Shown: in pieces, positions 38,557-47,919 of the stretch | Numbering within the stretch: position 1 is the stretch's first letter | Layout of the letters: every line of letters starts with the position of its first letter | Origin: Leekyejoonella antrihumi | Lineage (GTDB): Bacteria; Actinomycetota; Actinomycetes; Actinomycetales; Dermatophilaceae | Assembly (NCBI RefSeq): GCF_007845645.1 | Contig: NZ_VCQV01000006.1 | Coordinates: 119,436-183,435, forward strand | Direction of reading: 5' to 3' | Length of the DNA: 64,000 nt | Notes under the pieces: model-generated | Database searches by the model: none | Seen by the model: only the letters and a program-made list of their open reading frames with translations | Told to the model about the DNA's origin: nothing | Translations under genes and position numbers: made by a program

Positions 38557-39512
38557 GTGCAGCGGTCGAAACCGCCAAGCATGCGAGTCCGCAGAAGAGG
38601 CAGCGGGCGCACCTCACTGATCGCGCGAAGGCGGAGCGTTCGCTGGGCTGGAAGCTGGCCGGTCCCGCATTCGTGGTCATGCTGTTCGTCACCCTGTGGC
38701 CGATAGCCGACGCAGTCTGGTTGTCGTTGTTCAACTATCGACTTACGGACCCGGCGGGTAAGACGTTCGTCTGGTTCCAGAACTACATCACCGCGCTGTC
38801 CGACCCGCTGTTCTGGCAGACTTTCGTGACGACCTTCGCGATCGTGATCTTCACCCTCATCTTCGAGCTGATCTTCGGGATGGCGCTGGCGATGGTGATG
38901 CACAAGATCGTCATCCCGCGCAAGACGCTGCGGACCATCGTGCTGATCCCCTACTCGATCATCACGGTCGTCTCCGCGTTCGCCTGGACGTATGCGGTGT
39001 CCGTGTCCAGCGGATTCATGAACTACTGGCTGCACTTCATCACGGCGGGTGGGTTCCCGCTCGACTACGACTGGTTCGGCGGCCGCTGGTCGTCGCTGTT
39101 CATCATCTGCCTCTCGGAGATCTGGAAGACCACCCCGTTCATGTCCCTGCTGCTGCTGGCCGGTCTGGCGCAGGTGGACAGCTCGATGGAGGAGGCCGCC
39201 CAGGTGGACGGCGCCACCTGGTGGCAGCGGTTCTACAAGGTCGTCCTGCCCAACATGAAGGCCGCGTTGATGGTTGCGGTGCTGTTCCGCACCCTGGACG
39301 CCATCCGCATCTATGACAACCCCTACGTGATGACCGGTGGTGCGCACGAGACGACGACGTTGTCGATGCTGGTGTCCAACGAGACGATCACTCGGGTGGA
39401 GATCGGGATGGGTTCCTGTCTGTCAGTGATCTTGTTCATCATCGTGCTGATCGTGGCGGCGATATTCGTCAGAGGATTCAAAGTCGATCTCACCTCGAGC
39501 GGAGGGAACTAG
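38553..39512 (+). CDS. Sugar ABC transporter permease (SugA/MalF-like)
   Basis: A 319-residue inner-membrane permease with six predicted helices after a cytoplasmic N-terminus of about 45 residues. The EAA loop that docks the ATPase is present as EEAAQVDGATWWQRFYKVVLP (about residues 211-231). Start ATGA overlaps the stop of the binding-protein gene. It forms a heterodimer with the next permease. Confidence 0.92.
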   Translation: MSAAVETAKHASPQKRQRAHLTDRAKAERSLGWKLAGPAFVVMLFVTLWPIADAVWLSLFNYRLTDPAGKTFVWFQNYITALSDPLFWQTFVTTFAIVIFTLIFELIFGMALAMVMHKIVIPRKTLRTIVLIPYSIITVVSAFAWTYAVSVSSGFMNYWLHFITAGGFPLDYDWFGGRWSSLFIICLSEIWKTTPFMSLLLLAGLAQVDSSMEEAAQVDGATWWQRFYKVVLPNMKAALMVAVLFRTLDAIRIYDNPYVMTGGAHETTTLSMLVSNETITRVEIGMGSCLSVILFIIVLIVAAIFVRGFKVDLTSSGGN

Positions 39513-39514
39513 CC

Positions 39515-40375
39515 ATGGACGACAACCTCAGCACCAAGGTCAAGAGCTGGCTCGGAGTCGCGGCGATCCCGATTATCCTGTGGACCTGCGTCCCGCTGCT
39601 GTTCATCCTTGCCGAGTCACTGAAGTCGACCACGGCCCTCGGTGACCCGACGCAGAACACCTTCGGAAACTTCTGGCCGAAGGACATCAGCTGGGCGAAC
39701 TACCAGCTGATCTTCACCGGCGGCGCCAAGGACCTGTTCCTGCCGGCCCTGTGGCACTCCGTCGTCGTGTGTCTTGCCTCGACGGTCATCAGCGTCGTGC
39801 TCGCGATGTTCTGTGCCTACGCCATCTCACGGCTGGACTTCCCGGGCAAGAAGGTAATCCTCACGACTGCTCTGGCCGTGTCGTTCTTCCCGGTGATCGC
39901 CATGGTGACGCCGATCTTCAACCTGTGGCGTCAGATCGGGCTGTTCGACACGATTCCCGGCCTGATCATTCCCTACCTGGCGCTGACGCTTCCGCTGTCA
40001 ATCTGGATCCTGTCGGCCTTCTTCCAGCAGATTCCGTGGGAGATGGAGCAGGCGGCGCAGGTCGACGGCGCGACACACTGGCAGGCCTTCGTGAAGGTGG
40101 TCGCACCGCTGGCCGCTCCGGGGGTCTTCACGACCGCGATCATCGCGTTCTTCACCGCCTGGAACGACTTCGTCTTCTCGTTGAACCTCACCGCGCAGAA
40201 CGCACGGACCGTGCCCGCGGCACTGGCGTTCTTTACCGGCGCGAGCCAGTTCACCCAGCCGACGGGGGCGATCTGTGCGGCGGCCGTCGTCGTCACCATC
40301 CCGGTGGTCATCCTGGTGCTGGTCTTCCAGAAGCGAATCGTCGCGGGCCTGACCTCTGGTGCCGTCAAGGGCTAA
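39515..40375 (+). CDS. Sugar ABC transporter permease (SugB/MalG-like)
   Basis: A 286-residue permease with six helices. EAA loop EMEQAAQVDGATHWQAFVKVV lies at about 178-198, and the MalG-type end has LAFFTGASQFTQPTGAICAA. It starts two bases after the preceding stop and partners that permease. Confidence 0.92.
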   Translation: MDDNLSTKVKSWLGVAAIPIILWTCVPLLFILAESLKSTTALGDPTQNTFGNFWPKDISWANYQLIFTGGAKDLFLPALWHSVVVCLASTVISVVLAMFCAYAISRLDFPGKKVILTTALAVSFFPVIAMVTPIFNLWRQIGLFDTIPGLIIPYLALTLPLSIWILSAFFQQIPWEMEQAAQVDGATHWQAFVKVVAPLAAPGVFTTAIIAFFTAWNDFVFSLNLTAQNARTVPAALAFFTGASQFTQPTGAICAAAVVVTIPVVILVLVFQKRIVAGLTSGAVKG

Positions 40376-40430
40376 CAGTCAGCACCTCCTACGCCGTGAA
40401 TCGTCAGCGTCCCTGAACAAGGAGCAGTCA

Positions 40431-41702
40431 ATGTCAAGCATCGAGCTCAAGAACCTCGTCAAGAAGTATGGTGACGGCTTCCCGGCCGTCAACGACGTGT
40501 CCCTGGACATCGCCGACGGTGAGTTCATGATCCTGGTGGGTCCCTCCGGTTGCGGCAAGTCGACCCTGCTGCGGATGATCGTCGGTCTGGAGGACATCAC
40601 CAGCGGCGACCTGCTGATCGGCGACAAGCGCGTCAACGACCTGGCGCCGCGCGACAGGCATCTGGCCATGGTGTTCCAGAACTACGCGCTGTATCCGCAC
40701 CTCACCGTCTTCGACAACATCGCGTTCCCGCTACGACTCTCCAAAGGCAAGCACACCGAGGAGGAGATCAAGGCCAAGGTCCACGACGCGGCGGGCATGC
40801 TCGAGCTCGAGGAGCATCTCGACCGCAAGCCGGCCAACCTCTCCGGTGGCCAGCGGCAGCGGGTGGCCATGGGCCGAGCGATCGTGCGTGACGCGGACGC
40901 GTTCCTCTTTGACGAGCCGCTGTCCAACCTGGACGCCAAGCTGCGTGGGCAGATGCGCACCGAGATCGCCCGGATGCAGCGCCGGCTGGGCGTGACGACG
41001 GTGTACGTCACGCACGACCAGACCGAGGCGATGACTCTGGGCGACCGGGTGGCGGTGCTCAAGAAGGGCATCTTGCAGCAGTGCGCCTCGCCGCGTGAGC
41101 TCTACGACCAGCCGGTGAACCTCTTCGTGGCCGGCTTCATCGGGTCGCCTCCGATGAACTTCCTGCCGGCACGAGTCGAGGGCAGCACGCTGAAGCTGCC
41201 GTTTGCCGATGTGCCGGTGACCGGCGAGTTGGCCCAGAGGGTCAGCGGTCTCGAGGTGGTCATCGCGGGCCTGCGACCGGAATACATCAAGGACGCCACG
41301 CTCGGGGACCAGCCGCAGGGCGCCGCAACCTTCAGCGCCGTCGTCGACCAGACCGAGTGGCTCGGCAATGAGCAGTACGCCTACATACCGTTCGAGACCG
41401 ACCCGAGTGTGCACGCGCAGCTCGAGGAGTTGGAGCGTGACCTGGACGGTGAGGGGATGCGCACCCAGATGATCGTCAATCTGGATGCTCGTTCTCGGGT
41501 GCTCGAAGGCGATGACACACCGCTGTTCTTCAGCCCGGCGGACATGCACGTCTTCGATCCGAACACGGGCGAGAACCTCACGCGTGACGAGGCAAAGGCA
41601 AACCAGATCGCCCAGGACAGCGAGGAGCAGCGCAAGGCCGCGCTGAAGCGTGCCAAGGCGCGCGAGGTGCGCCAGGCGCAGGACGCGTCGAAGGCCTCCT
41701 GA
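40431..41702 (+). CDS. Sugar ABC transporter ATP-binding protein (UgpC/MsmK/SugC-type)
   Basis: A 423-residue cytoplasmic ATPase. Walker A GPSGCGKST, Q loop MVFQNYALYPH, signature LSGGQRQRVAMGRA, Walker B DAFLFDEPLSNLDAKLR and the switch His in VTHDQTEAMTLGD. The C-terminal 190 residues form the OB-fold regulatory domain seen in MalK-type ATPases, with the conserved IGSPPMNFLPA and LRPEYI. It ends in a charged Lys/Arg/Glu tail. ATG with AAGGAG is chosen; an open frame reaches 40359. The fusion of energy supply with two permeases and a binding protein completes the importer. Confidence 0.94.
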   Translation: MSSIELKNLVKKYGDGFPAVNDVSLDIADGEFMILVGPSGCGKSTLLRMIVGLEDITSGDLLIGDKRVNDLAPRDRHLAMVFQNYALYPHLTVFDNIAFPLRLSKGKHTEEEIKAKVHDAAGMLELEEHLDRKPANLSGGQRQRVAMGRAIVRDADAFLFDEPLSNLDAKLRGQMRTEIARMQRRLGVTTVYVTHDQTEAMTLGDRVAVLKKGILQQCASPRELYDQPVNLFVAGFIGSPPMNFLPARVEGSTLKLPFADVPVTGELAQRVSGLEVVIAGLRPEYIKDATLGDQPQGAATFSAVVDQTEWLGNEQYAYIPFETDPSVHAQLEELERDLDGEGMRTQMIVNLDARSRVLEGDDTPLFFSPADMHVFDPNTGENLTRDEAKANQIAQDSEEQRKAALKRAKAREVRQAQDASKAS

Positions 41703-41740
41703 CCCAGGCACCGCCTTCGAGGTTGTCTAGTCTGAGAGGT

Positions 41741-42439
41741 ATGTCTGACGATGCAGGGCTGCCCGTTGTCCTTGTCACCGGTGCCAACCGAGGGATCGGT
41801 CGTGCCGTTGCCGTCGATCTGGCGACGGACCATCGCCTGCTGATCGGCGGCCGTGACGCCGACGAGGTGCAGCAGGTATGTGCCCAGTTGTCATCGGCGC
41901 AGCCGTTCGTTGCCGACCTGGCCGATGAACAGGCCACCGCACGGGCTGCGGGCAGTGTGCAGCGCGTCGATGCGGTGGTGCATTCGGCGGGGATGCTCGG
42001 CAGCGGTCTGGCAGGCGACCTGAGTCGCACCGACTGGCGACGAGTGCTGGAGCTGAACGTGATCGCGGTCGCCGACCTGACGCGACTGCTGCTCCCGCAG
42101 CTGCGCGAGAGGAAGGGCACCGTCGTCTTGATCAACTCCGGTTCAGGGTTAAGCTCGACCGCAGGGGGAGGCCTCTACGCGGCCTCGAAGTTTGCGCTGC
42201 GGGCGTATGCCGATGCGTTGCGCGAGGAGGAACGCGCTCATGGCGTGCGGGTGTCGTCGATCCATCCCGGACGGGTGGCCACCGACATGCAGCAGGAGCT
42301 CAACAACTTCGAGGGCCGGGACTATGACGAGTCGCGTTATCTGACACCGGAGTCCGTCGCAGCCGCCGTCCGTCTGGCGATCACCGCCCCGCGTGGCGCG
42401 ACTGTCGAGATGCTTTCGGTCCGCCCAGGGCCGAACTAG
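41741..42439 (+). CDS. Short-chain dehydrogenase/reductase
   Basis: A 232-residue NAD(P)-dependent oxidoreductase. Cofactor motif TGANRGIGRA (residues 13-22), HSAG segment VVHSAGMLGSG, the catalytic Ser in VLINSGSG and the YxxxK pair in LYAASKFALRAY. The substrate is not predictable. The Arg/Asp after strand 2 (GGRDAD) suggests NADP preference. It converges with the PfkB gene, sharing the CTAG in which both stop codons lie. Confidence 0.9.
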   Translation: MSDDAGLPVVLVTGANRGIGRAVAVDLATDHRLLIGGRDADEVQQVCAQLSSAQPFVADLADEQATARAAGSVQRVDAVVHSAGMLGSGLAGDLSRTDWRRVLELNVIAVADLTRLLLPQLRERKGTVVLINSGSGLSSTAGGGLYAASKFALRAYADALREEERAHGVRVSSIHPGRVATDMQQELNNFEGRDYDESRYLTPESVAAAVRLAITAPRGATVEMLSVRPGPN

Positions 42440-43359
42440 GCCAGCTCAGATCGGGACGGCGGCTGGGCTCCGGCCCGCGAGACGGTGATCGCGGAGGCAT
42501 CGATGGCGCGCTGCACCGCGGGCAGCACCGCGCCCGCGTCCGCGGACAACAGGCGTTGCCGCGCCTCGACTCCACCCAGCAGGCCCGCATCCAGCAGCCC
42601 CGAGATCAGGCCGGACTGGAACGAGTCGCCGGCTCCCACCGTGTCCACGAGTTCCACTGTGCGTCCGGGCAGCTCGATCGTCTCACCGGTAGCGGTGAGG
42701 TGGACCAGGGCGCCGTTGCCGCCTCGGGTGGCCACCACGACGGACGGCCCGAGTCGTGCCCACAGCGGCAGGATCTGATCCACCGGTGCGGCACCGCCGT
42801 AGAGCCAGCTGATGTCTTCGTCACTGGCCTTGACGACATCGGCCAGACCGATGAGCTGCTCCAGCACCGCGCGGTTGTCGGCGGCGGAGCCGATCAGGGT
42901 GGGCCGCACGTTGGGATCGAAGGAGGTTGTGGCCTGCGCGCGCGCGCTGAGCATCCAGTCACGCACCCGCTCCGCGCCCGGTTGCAGCGCCGCGGCGATC
43001 GACCCCGTGTGGAAGTGGTCGAAGTCCGTCGGCATGCGATAGGGAAGATCCCACATGAGATCGAACTCGTAGGTTGCAGAGCTGTCTTCGTCGAGCGTGG
43101 CAGTTGCCGTAGGCGTGTGGTCGGCGGTCGTGCTGCCGGTCGTGAGTGCCACCCCGTCCACCCGCAGGTGGTCCAGGATGGCTTGTCCGTGCGCATCCCG
43201 CGCGAGGTAGGTCGACAGTTCGACAGGATGCCCCAGGCGGGCCAGGCCGACGGCGACGTTCAGCGGACTGCCCCCGACGTGCTCCGCCGGGGGAAGCCCC
43301 GGACGGTGCACGATGTCGACCAGTGACTCGCCGACGACCAGAGTGCGTGCGGTGCCCAC
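42436..43359 (-). CDS. PfkB-family carbohydrate kinase (fructokinase-like)
   Basis: A 307-residue sugar kinase. VVGESLVDIVHRPG begins the fold, GGSPLNVAVGLARLG is the PfkB signature 1 and ELVDTVGAGDSFQSGLISGLL is signature 2, with the catalytic Asp in GAGDSF. Fructose is the most common substrate for this subgroup. The GTG at 43359 lies five bases after the glpX stop; the longer open frame overlaps glpX and is a shadow. Its position in one unit with glpX points to fructose phosphate metabolism. Confidence 0.88.
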   Translation of the reverse strand: MGTARTLVVGESLVDIVHRPGLPPAEHVGGSPLNVAVGLARLGHPVELSTYLARDAHGQAILDHLRVDGVALTTGSTTADHTPTATATLDEDSSATYEFDLMWDLPYRMPTDFDHFHTGSIAAALQPGAERVRDWMLSARAQATTSFDPNVRPTLIGSAADNRAVLEQLIGLADVVKASDEDISWLYGGAAPVDQILPLWARLGPSVVVATRGGNGALVHLTATGETIELPGRTVELVDTVGAGDSFQSGLISGLLDAGLLGGVEARQRLLSADAGAVLPAVQRAIDASAITVSRAGAQPPSRSELA

Positions 43360-43364
43360 CTCGT

Positions 43365-44381
43365 CTACTGCTCGAAGTCGACCGCGCTGTACTCGCGCAG
43401 CTTGGACAGTTGGTGGTGCCCGTCGATCAGCCGAATCGTCCCGCTCTTGGACCGCATGACCAGTGACTGGGTCGTGCAACCGCCGGCGCGGTAGCGGACG
43501 CCCTTGAGCAGCTCACCGTCGGTGATCCCAGTGGCGACGAAGAAGCAGTTGTTGCCCTTCACGAGATCGTCGGTGGACAAGATGGCGTCGACGTCCAGGC
43601 CCGCGTCGATGGCCTTCTGCCTCTCGTCGTCGTCGCGCGGCTCGAGCTTGCCCTGGATGGTGCCGCCGAGGCACTTCATGGCGCAGGCGCTGATGATGCC
43701 CTCGGGGGTGCCGCCGATGCCGAGCAGTAGGTCGATGCCCGTATCGGGTCGGGCCGCCATGATCGAGCCGGCGACGTCACCGTCATAGATGTAGCGGATC
43801 CGTGCGCCGGTGTCCCGGATCTGCGCGGCCAGGCCCTCGTGGCGTGGGCGGTCCAGCAGGACCACGGTGACGTCCGACGGATGGGAGTGCTTCGCCTTGG
43901 CCACGCGCCGAATGTTCTCGGCGACCGGCAGGCGGATGTCCACGACGTCGGCGGCTTCTGGACCCACGGCCAGCTTGTCCATGTAAAACACGGCACTCGG
44001 GTCGTACATCGAGCCGCGCTCGCTGACCGCCATGACGGAGACGGCGTTGCTCATGCCCTTGGAGGTCAGGGTCGTGCCGTCGATCGGGTCGACGGCCACG
44101 TCGACCTCGGCGCCCGTGCCGTCACCGACGTGCTCACCGTTGAAGAGCATCGGGGCCTTGTCCTTCTCGCCCTCACCGATGACGACGACGCCGTCCATGG
44201 CGACCGACGAGATGAGCATGCGCATGGCCTCCACGGCGGCCCCATCCGCGGCGTTCTTGTCACCGCGGCCCACCCAGCGTCCGCCGGCCATGGCGGCGGC
44301 CTCGGTGACTCGAACGAGTTCCAGGGCCAGGTTCCGGTCGGGCACCTCGGGCGTGCGCTGTGCTGCAGATTCGGTGGACAT
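43365..44381 (-). CDS. glpX: Fructose-1,6-bisphosphatase, class II
   Basis: A 338-residue enzyme, the gluconeogenic phosphatase of actinomycetes. Motifs: [31 protein letters not shown] with metal-binding acids, [16 protein letters not shown], and [22 protein letters not shown]. It is co-transcribed with the PfkB kinase and divergent from the DUF4245 gene, its usual neighbour. Confidence 0.96.
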   Translation of the reverse strand: MSTESAAQRTPEVPDRNLALELVRVTEAAAMAGGRWVGRGDKNAADGAAVEAMRMLISSVAMDGVVVIGEGEKDKAPMLFNGEHVGDGTGAEVDVAVDPIDGTTLTSKGMSNAVSVMAVSERGSMYDPSAVFYMDKLAVGPEAADVVDIRLPVAENIRRVAKAKHSHPSDVTVVLLDRPRHEGLAAQIRDTGARIRYIYDGDVAGSIMAARPDTGIDLLLGIGGTPEGIISACAMKCLGGTIQGKLEPRDDDERQKAIDAGLDVDAILSTDDLVKGNNCFFVATGITDGELLKGVRYRAGGCTTQSLVMRSKSGTIRLIDGHHQLSKLREYSAVDFEQ

Positions 44382-44509
44382 GGATCTCCTTCGTTGCAGG
44401 AGCCGCGGGTGGCCCCCGGCGGCGGTGGGCAGCTGCCTGTGGACCCGACTCTATCGGTCGTGGGCAGCCCAGGTGACGGCCCGCGAGGCCGGTCAGGGAC
44501 CATAGGGGG

Positions 44510-45202
44510 GTGAGTGACCAGAGCTCGGCCATGCCGTCGTCGACGCCGCACCGTCCCGCGGACGCCCCGGGTCAGGCTGTGGACGGCGCGGCGGCACCGA
44601 CCGAGGCCGAGCAGGCACCGACGCCGCCGACGCGGCGGGGGATGAGCGGCACGGTCAAGAGCATGATCATCTCCATGATCGTGGTCCTGGGGGCGTGCCT
44701 CATCTGGATCGCCATGGTGCCCCGGGTCAGCTCGGTCAGCACGCCGGTCACGGATCTGCCGGGACTCGTGCGTGAGACGGTCCGGTCGCAGCACTGGGAC
44801 GTGGCCGTTGCCGACGGACTGCCGTCCGGATGGGAGCCGACGAACGTTCTCCTGTTGACGCCCGCCGGTCGCCCGGTGACCTGGCAGGCGGGCTACCAGG
44901 GCCCGAACAATGCCTACGCCGCGGTGCTGCAGACCCGAAACGGCGACGCCGCCTGGCGCAGCGATCAGACCAGTAACGGCAGCCGGGCGGGCACGGTGAC
45001 GATCGCCGGCGTGACCTGGACGAAGTATCAGCAGTCATCGAACAGCCAGCTCAGCCTGGTGCGGTCGACACCCGTCGGCGGACTGTCGACGGTGGTCACG
45101 GGCACGACCGACTGGGCTCAGCTGAAGATGTTCGCCGCGGCCCTGGTGCCATTCAGCCAGAGCACCGAGGCAAGGCTCCCGACGGCGACCGTCGCGCCGT
45201 AG
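44510..45202 (+). CDS. DUF4245 membrane-anchored protein
   Basis: A 230-residue protein. A Pro/Ala-rich cytoplasmic head (1-43) precedes one membrane helix (SMIISMIVVLGACLIWIAMV, about 51-70), then an extracytoplasmic domain with LPSGWEPTNVLLL, VTWQAGYQGPNNAYAAV and TWTKYQQ, the pattern of DUF4245. Its function is unknown; the family sits beside glpX and xseAB in many actinomycetes. The start is GTG. It converges with xseB, three bases apart. Confidence 0.88.
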   Translation: MSDQSSAMPSSTPHRPADAPGQAVDGAAAPTEAEQAPTPPTRRGMSGTVKSMIISMIVVLGACLIWIAMVPRVSSVSTPVTDLPGLVRETVRSQHWDVAVADGLPSGWEPTNVLLLTPAGRPVTWQAGYQGPNNAYAAVLQTRNGDAAWRSDQTSNGSRAGTVTIAGVTWTKYQQSSNSQLSLVRSTPVGGLSTVVTGTTDWAQLKMFAAALVPFSQSTEARLPTATVAP

Positions 45203-45205
45203 GCG

Positions 45206-45460
45206 TCACTCGCCGTCGGCCGTATCCGCATCGGTCATCTGGGCAATCCGCTGCTGCGCGCCATCCAGCCAGGACTCGCAGTGCGCTGCCAGCGCCTCCC
45301 CGCGCTCCCAGAGCCGCATGCTGTCCTCCAAGGTGGCGCCGCCACTCTCCAGCCGCGTCACGATGGATGCGAGTTCGTCGCGAGCGGCCTCATACCCCAG
45401 CTGAGCGATGTCGCTGTTCGCGTCGTCGGGTGCGTCGGTCGAGGTGGATGCTGTTGCCAT
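45206..45460 (-). CDS. xseB: Exodeoxyribonuclease VII small subunit
   Basis: An 84-residue helical protein of standard length with LGYEAARDELASIVTRLESGGATLEDSMRLWERGEALAAHCE. Several XseB chains bind one XseA to form the single-strand-specific exonuclease. It follows xseA after 36 bases. Confidence 0.94.
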   Translation of the reverse strand: MATASTSTDAPDDANSDIAQLGYEAARDELASIVTRLESGGATLEDSMRLWERGEALAAHCESWLDGAQQRIAQMTDADTADGE

Positions 45461-45496
45461 CTGCCCACCCTAGGCGGGTCCGCGCGGGCGGAGAAG

Positions 45497-46744
45497 TCAG
45501 TGGGGTGGCTCGCTGACCGGGCGGACGCCGAAGTCGCCCGAGGCCACCGTGACGTGCAGCAACTCGTCCACCGCAACCTGGGCGGGGTCGGTGATGATGG
45601 CGCCGTCGATGTCGCGCACCACGGCATATCCCCGCTCGAGCGTCTGCAGGGGGGACAGCGATCGCACCTGCCCTCGCAGGTGCCCGACCTGGTCCCGCGC
45701 GCGGCCGAGGCGATCGGTCATGCGGTAGGTCGCGCGTTCACGCAGGCGAGTGACGTCGGCGCGGCGTGCATCGACCATCACCTCGGGCCGGATCAGCACG
45801 GGCCGGGTCCGCAGCGCCTCCAGGTGCCGGCGCTCGACGGTGACCCGATGCTGCAGCGCACGGGCACCGCCGCCCCGCATCGCGCGCAGCTGGGAGGTCT
45901 CCTCGGCAAGGCTGGGCACGATGGCCTTGGCCGCATCCGTCGGGGTCGACGCGCGCAGGTCGGCGACGAAGTCCAGCAGCGGGGTGTCGACGTCATGGCC
46001 GATCGCGCTGACGACCGGGGTAAGCGCCTGTGCGACGGCGCGCACCAGCGCCTCGTTGCTGAACGGCAACAGGTCCTCCAGCGATCCGCCGCCGCGGCTG
46101 ATGACGATGACGTCGACGGTGCGGTCTGCGTCGAGCTCCTGCAGGGCGCGGGTCACCTCGGCGACGGCGCCGGGACCTTGCACTGCCACCTGGCGGATCG
46201 CGAACGTTGCGGCCGGCCACCGGCGGCGCGCGTTCTCGACGACGTCCTTCTCGGCCGCGCTCGCTCGGCCGACGATCAGACCGATCGTGCCCGGCAGGAA
46301 GGGCAGGCGCCGTTTGCGGCTCTGGTCGAAGAGTCCCTCGCTGCGCAGCACCGTCTTGAGGTGCTCGAGTCGCGCCAGCAGGTCGCCGACGCCCACCGCC
46401 TTCATCTGACGGGCTTGCAGGTGGAGGCTGCCGCGCTTGGTCCAGAACGTCGGCTTGGCCTGCACGACCACCCGCGCACCCTCACGCACGGCGGGCCCCA
46501 TTGCGTTCAGCGTGTTGACGTGCACGGTGACCGAGAAAGACATGTCGACCTCGGTGTCCCGCAGCGTCAGGTAGCAGGTCGGGGCGCCCGGCCGGCGGTT
46601 GAGCTGCACGATCTGACCCTCGACCCACAGCGGAGACATGCGGTCGATGTAGTCGCCGACCTTCATCGACAGGGTGCGGACCGGCCACGGGGACTCCGGG
46701 GTCGTGTCGGCGGCCTTATCGGGTAGGGATGCGGTCACGGCCAT
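45497..46744 (-). CDS. xseA: Exodeoxyribonuclease VII large subunit
   Basis: A 415-residue nuclease subunit. N-terminal OB domain (about 25-115) with PLWVEGQIVQLNRRPG and CYLTLRD; catalytic domain with GTIGLIVGRASAAEKDVVENARRRWP, VIVISRGGGSLEDLLPFSNEAL and SAIGHDVDTPLLDFVADLRASTPTDAA; the helical and C-terminal segments follow, ending LQTLERGYAVVRD. The ATG giving MAVTASLPDKAADTT matches actinobacterial starts; the open frame to 46888 is spurious. It is divergent from ispH. Confidence 0.95.
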   Translation of the reverse strand: MAVTASLPDKAADTTPESPWPVRTLSMKVGDYIDRMSPLWVEGQIVQLNRRPGAPTCYLTLRDTEVDMSFSVTVHVNTLNAMGPAVREGARVVVQAKPTFWTKRGSLHLQARQMKAVGVGDLLARLEHLKTVLRSEGLFDQSRKRRLPFLPGTIGLIVGRASAAEKDVVENARRRWPAATFAIRQVAVQGPGAVAEVTRALQELDADRTVDVIVISRGGGSLEDLLPFSNEALVRAVAQALTPVVSAIGHDVDTPLLDFVADLRASTPTDAAKAIVPSLAEETSQLRAMRGGGARALQHRVTVERRHLEALRTRPVLIRPEVMVDARRADVTRLRERATYRMTDRLGRARDQVGHLRGQVRSLSPLQTLERGYAVVRDIDGAIITDPAQVAVDELLHVTVASGDFGVRPVSEPPH

Positions 46745-46851
46745 CAGCCTAGGGGTCGCTGCCCACCTCCGGCGGCTATGGCACCCGTCGGCGGCGCCGA
46801 GTGGTGCGGTGGGGGCAAAGGACGCGTCGAACCGGGACGTAGCATGAACGT

Positions 46852-47883
46852 ATGAGTGACACGACGACGTCCGCGGAGCCCACGGCACCAGCTAAGCGGG
46901 TCCTGCTGGCCGCGCCGCGTGGCTACTGCGCGGGTGTGGACCGCGCAGTTGTCACCGTCGAGAAGGCCCTCGATCTGTACGGCCCACCGGTCTATGTCCG
47001 CAAGCAGATTGTGCACAACAAGCACGTGGTGACGACGCTGGAGAAGCGCGGCGCGATCTTCGTGGACGAGACCGACGAGGTGCCCGAGGGCGCCACGGTG
47101 ATCTTCTCGGCGCACGGCGTCGCGCCGTCGGTGCACCAGGAGGCCCAGACCCGCCGCCTCAAGACTATTGATGCGACCTGCCCGCTGGTGACCAAGGTGC
47201 ACCGCGAGGCCAAGCGGTTCGCCTCCGATGAGTTCGACATCCTGCTGATCGGGCACGAGGGGCACGAGGAGGTCGTCGGCACCTCCGGTGAGGCTCCTGA
47301 GAACATCACGCTCGTGCAGGGGCCCGAGCACGTCGACGAGGTGGAGGTCCGCGACCCCGACAAGGTGGTTTGGCTGTCCCAGACCACGCTGTCGGTCGAC
47401 GAGACCATGGAAACCGTGCGACGGCTGCGTGAGCGGTTCCCCAACCTGCAGGACCCGCCATCGGACGACATCTGCTACGCCACCCAGAACCGGCAGCTGG
47501 CCGTCAAGCAGATGGCGCCCAAGACCGACCTGATGATCGTGGTCGGCAGCCGCAACTCGTCCAACTCCGTGCGACTGGTCGAGGTCGCCATCGAGCACGG
47601 TGCCCGCGCCGGGCACTTGGTGGACTACGCCGACGAGATCGACGAGTCGTGGCTGGACGGCGTGGCCACCGTGGGAGTGACCTCGGGCGCCTCCGTGCCG
47701 GAGGTGCTGGTGCGCGACGTGCTGGACTACCTGGCGAGGCGCGGATATCAGGACGTCGAGGCCGTCACGGCAGCCGAGGAGAGTCTGCTCTTCGCGCTGC
47801 CGACCGACCTGCGGCGCGACCTGAAGGCGCGCGACGGGGCCGAGGCGACCCAGGTCCGGCATGACGCTGGATCGCTGCGCTGA
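46852..47883 (+). CDS. ispH: 4-hydroxy-3-methylbut-2-enyl diphosphate reductase
   Basis: A 343-residue [4Fe-4S] enzyme, last step of the MEP isoprenoid pathway, yielding IPP and DMAPP. The three cluster cysteines lie in [24 protein letters not shown] and [12 protein letters not shown]; the active-site Glu lies in [12 protein letters not shown], and [11 protein letters not shown] is conserved. TAGCAT at 46840-46845 is a plausible -10 only six bases from the ATG, so the mRNA may be leaderless. It is divergent from xseAB. Confidence 0.96.
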   Translation: MSDTTTSAEPTAPAKRVLLAAPRGYCAGVDRAVVTVEKALDLYGPPVYVRKQIVHNKHVVTTLEKRGAIFVDETDEVPEGATVIFSAHGVAPSVHQEAQTRRLKTIDATCPLVTKVHREAKRFASDEFDILLIGHEGHEEVVGTSGEAPENITLVQGPEHVDEVEVRDPDKVVWLSQTTLSVDETMETVRRLRERFPNLQDPPSDDICYATQNRQLAVKQMAPKTDLMIVVGSRNSSNSVRLVEVAIEHGARAGHLVDYADEIDESWLDGVATVGVTSGASVPEVLVRDVLDYLARRGYQDVEAVTAAEESLLFALPTDLRRDLKARDGAEATQVRHDAGSLR

Positions 47884-47892
47884 GCGCAGCGG

Positions 47893-47916
47893 GCGGTCGC
47901 TGACGTCCGTGACCGC
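47893..47916. terminator. Possible bidirectional terminator hairpin between ispH and rmuC
   Basis: GCGGTCGC pairs with GTGACCGC (8 bp including one G-U) around an 8-base loop, in the 36-base gap between convergent genes. Confidence 0.45.
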
Positions 47917-47919
47917 TGG

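Noticed and set aside
45281..46726. Long plus-strand frame opposite xseA
   Set aside because: It is the antisense shadow of xseA; no recognised domain and no start signal.
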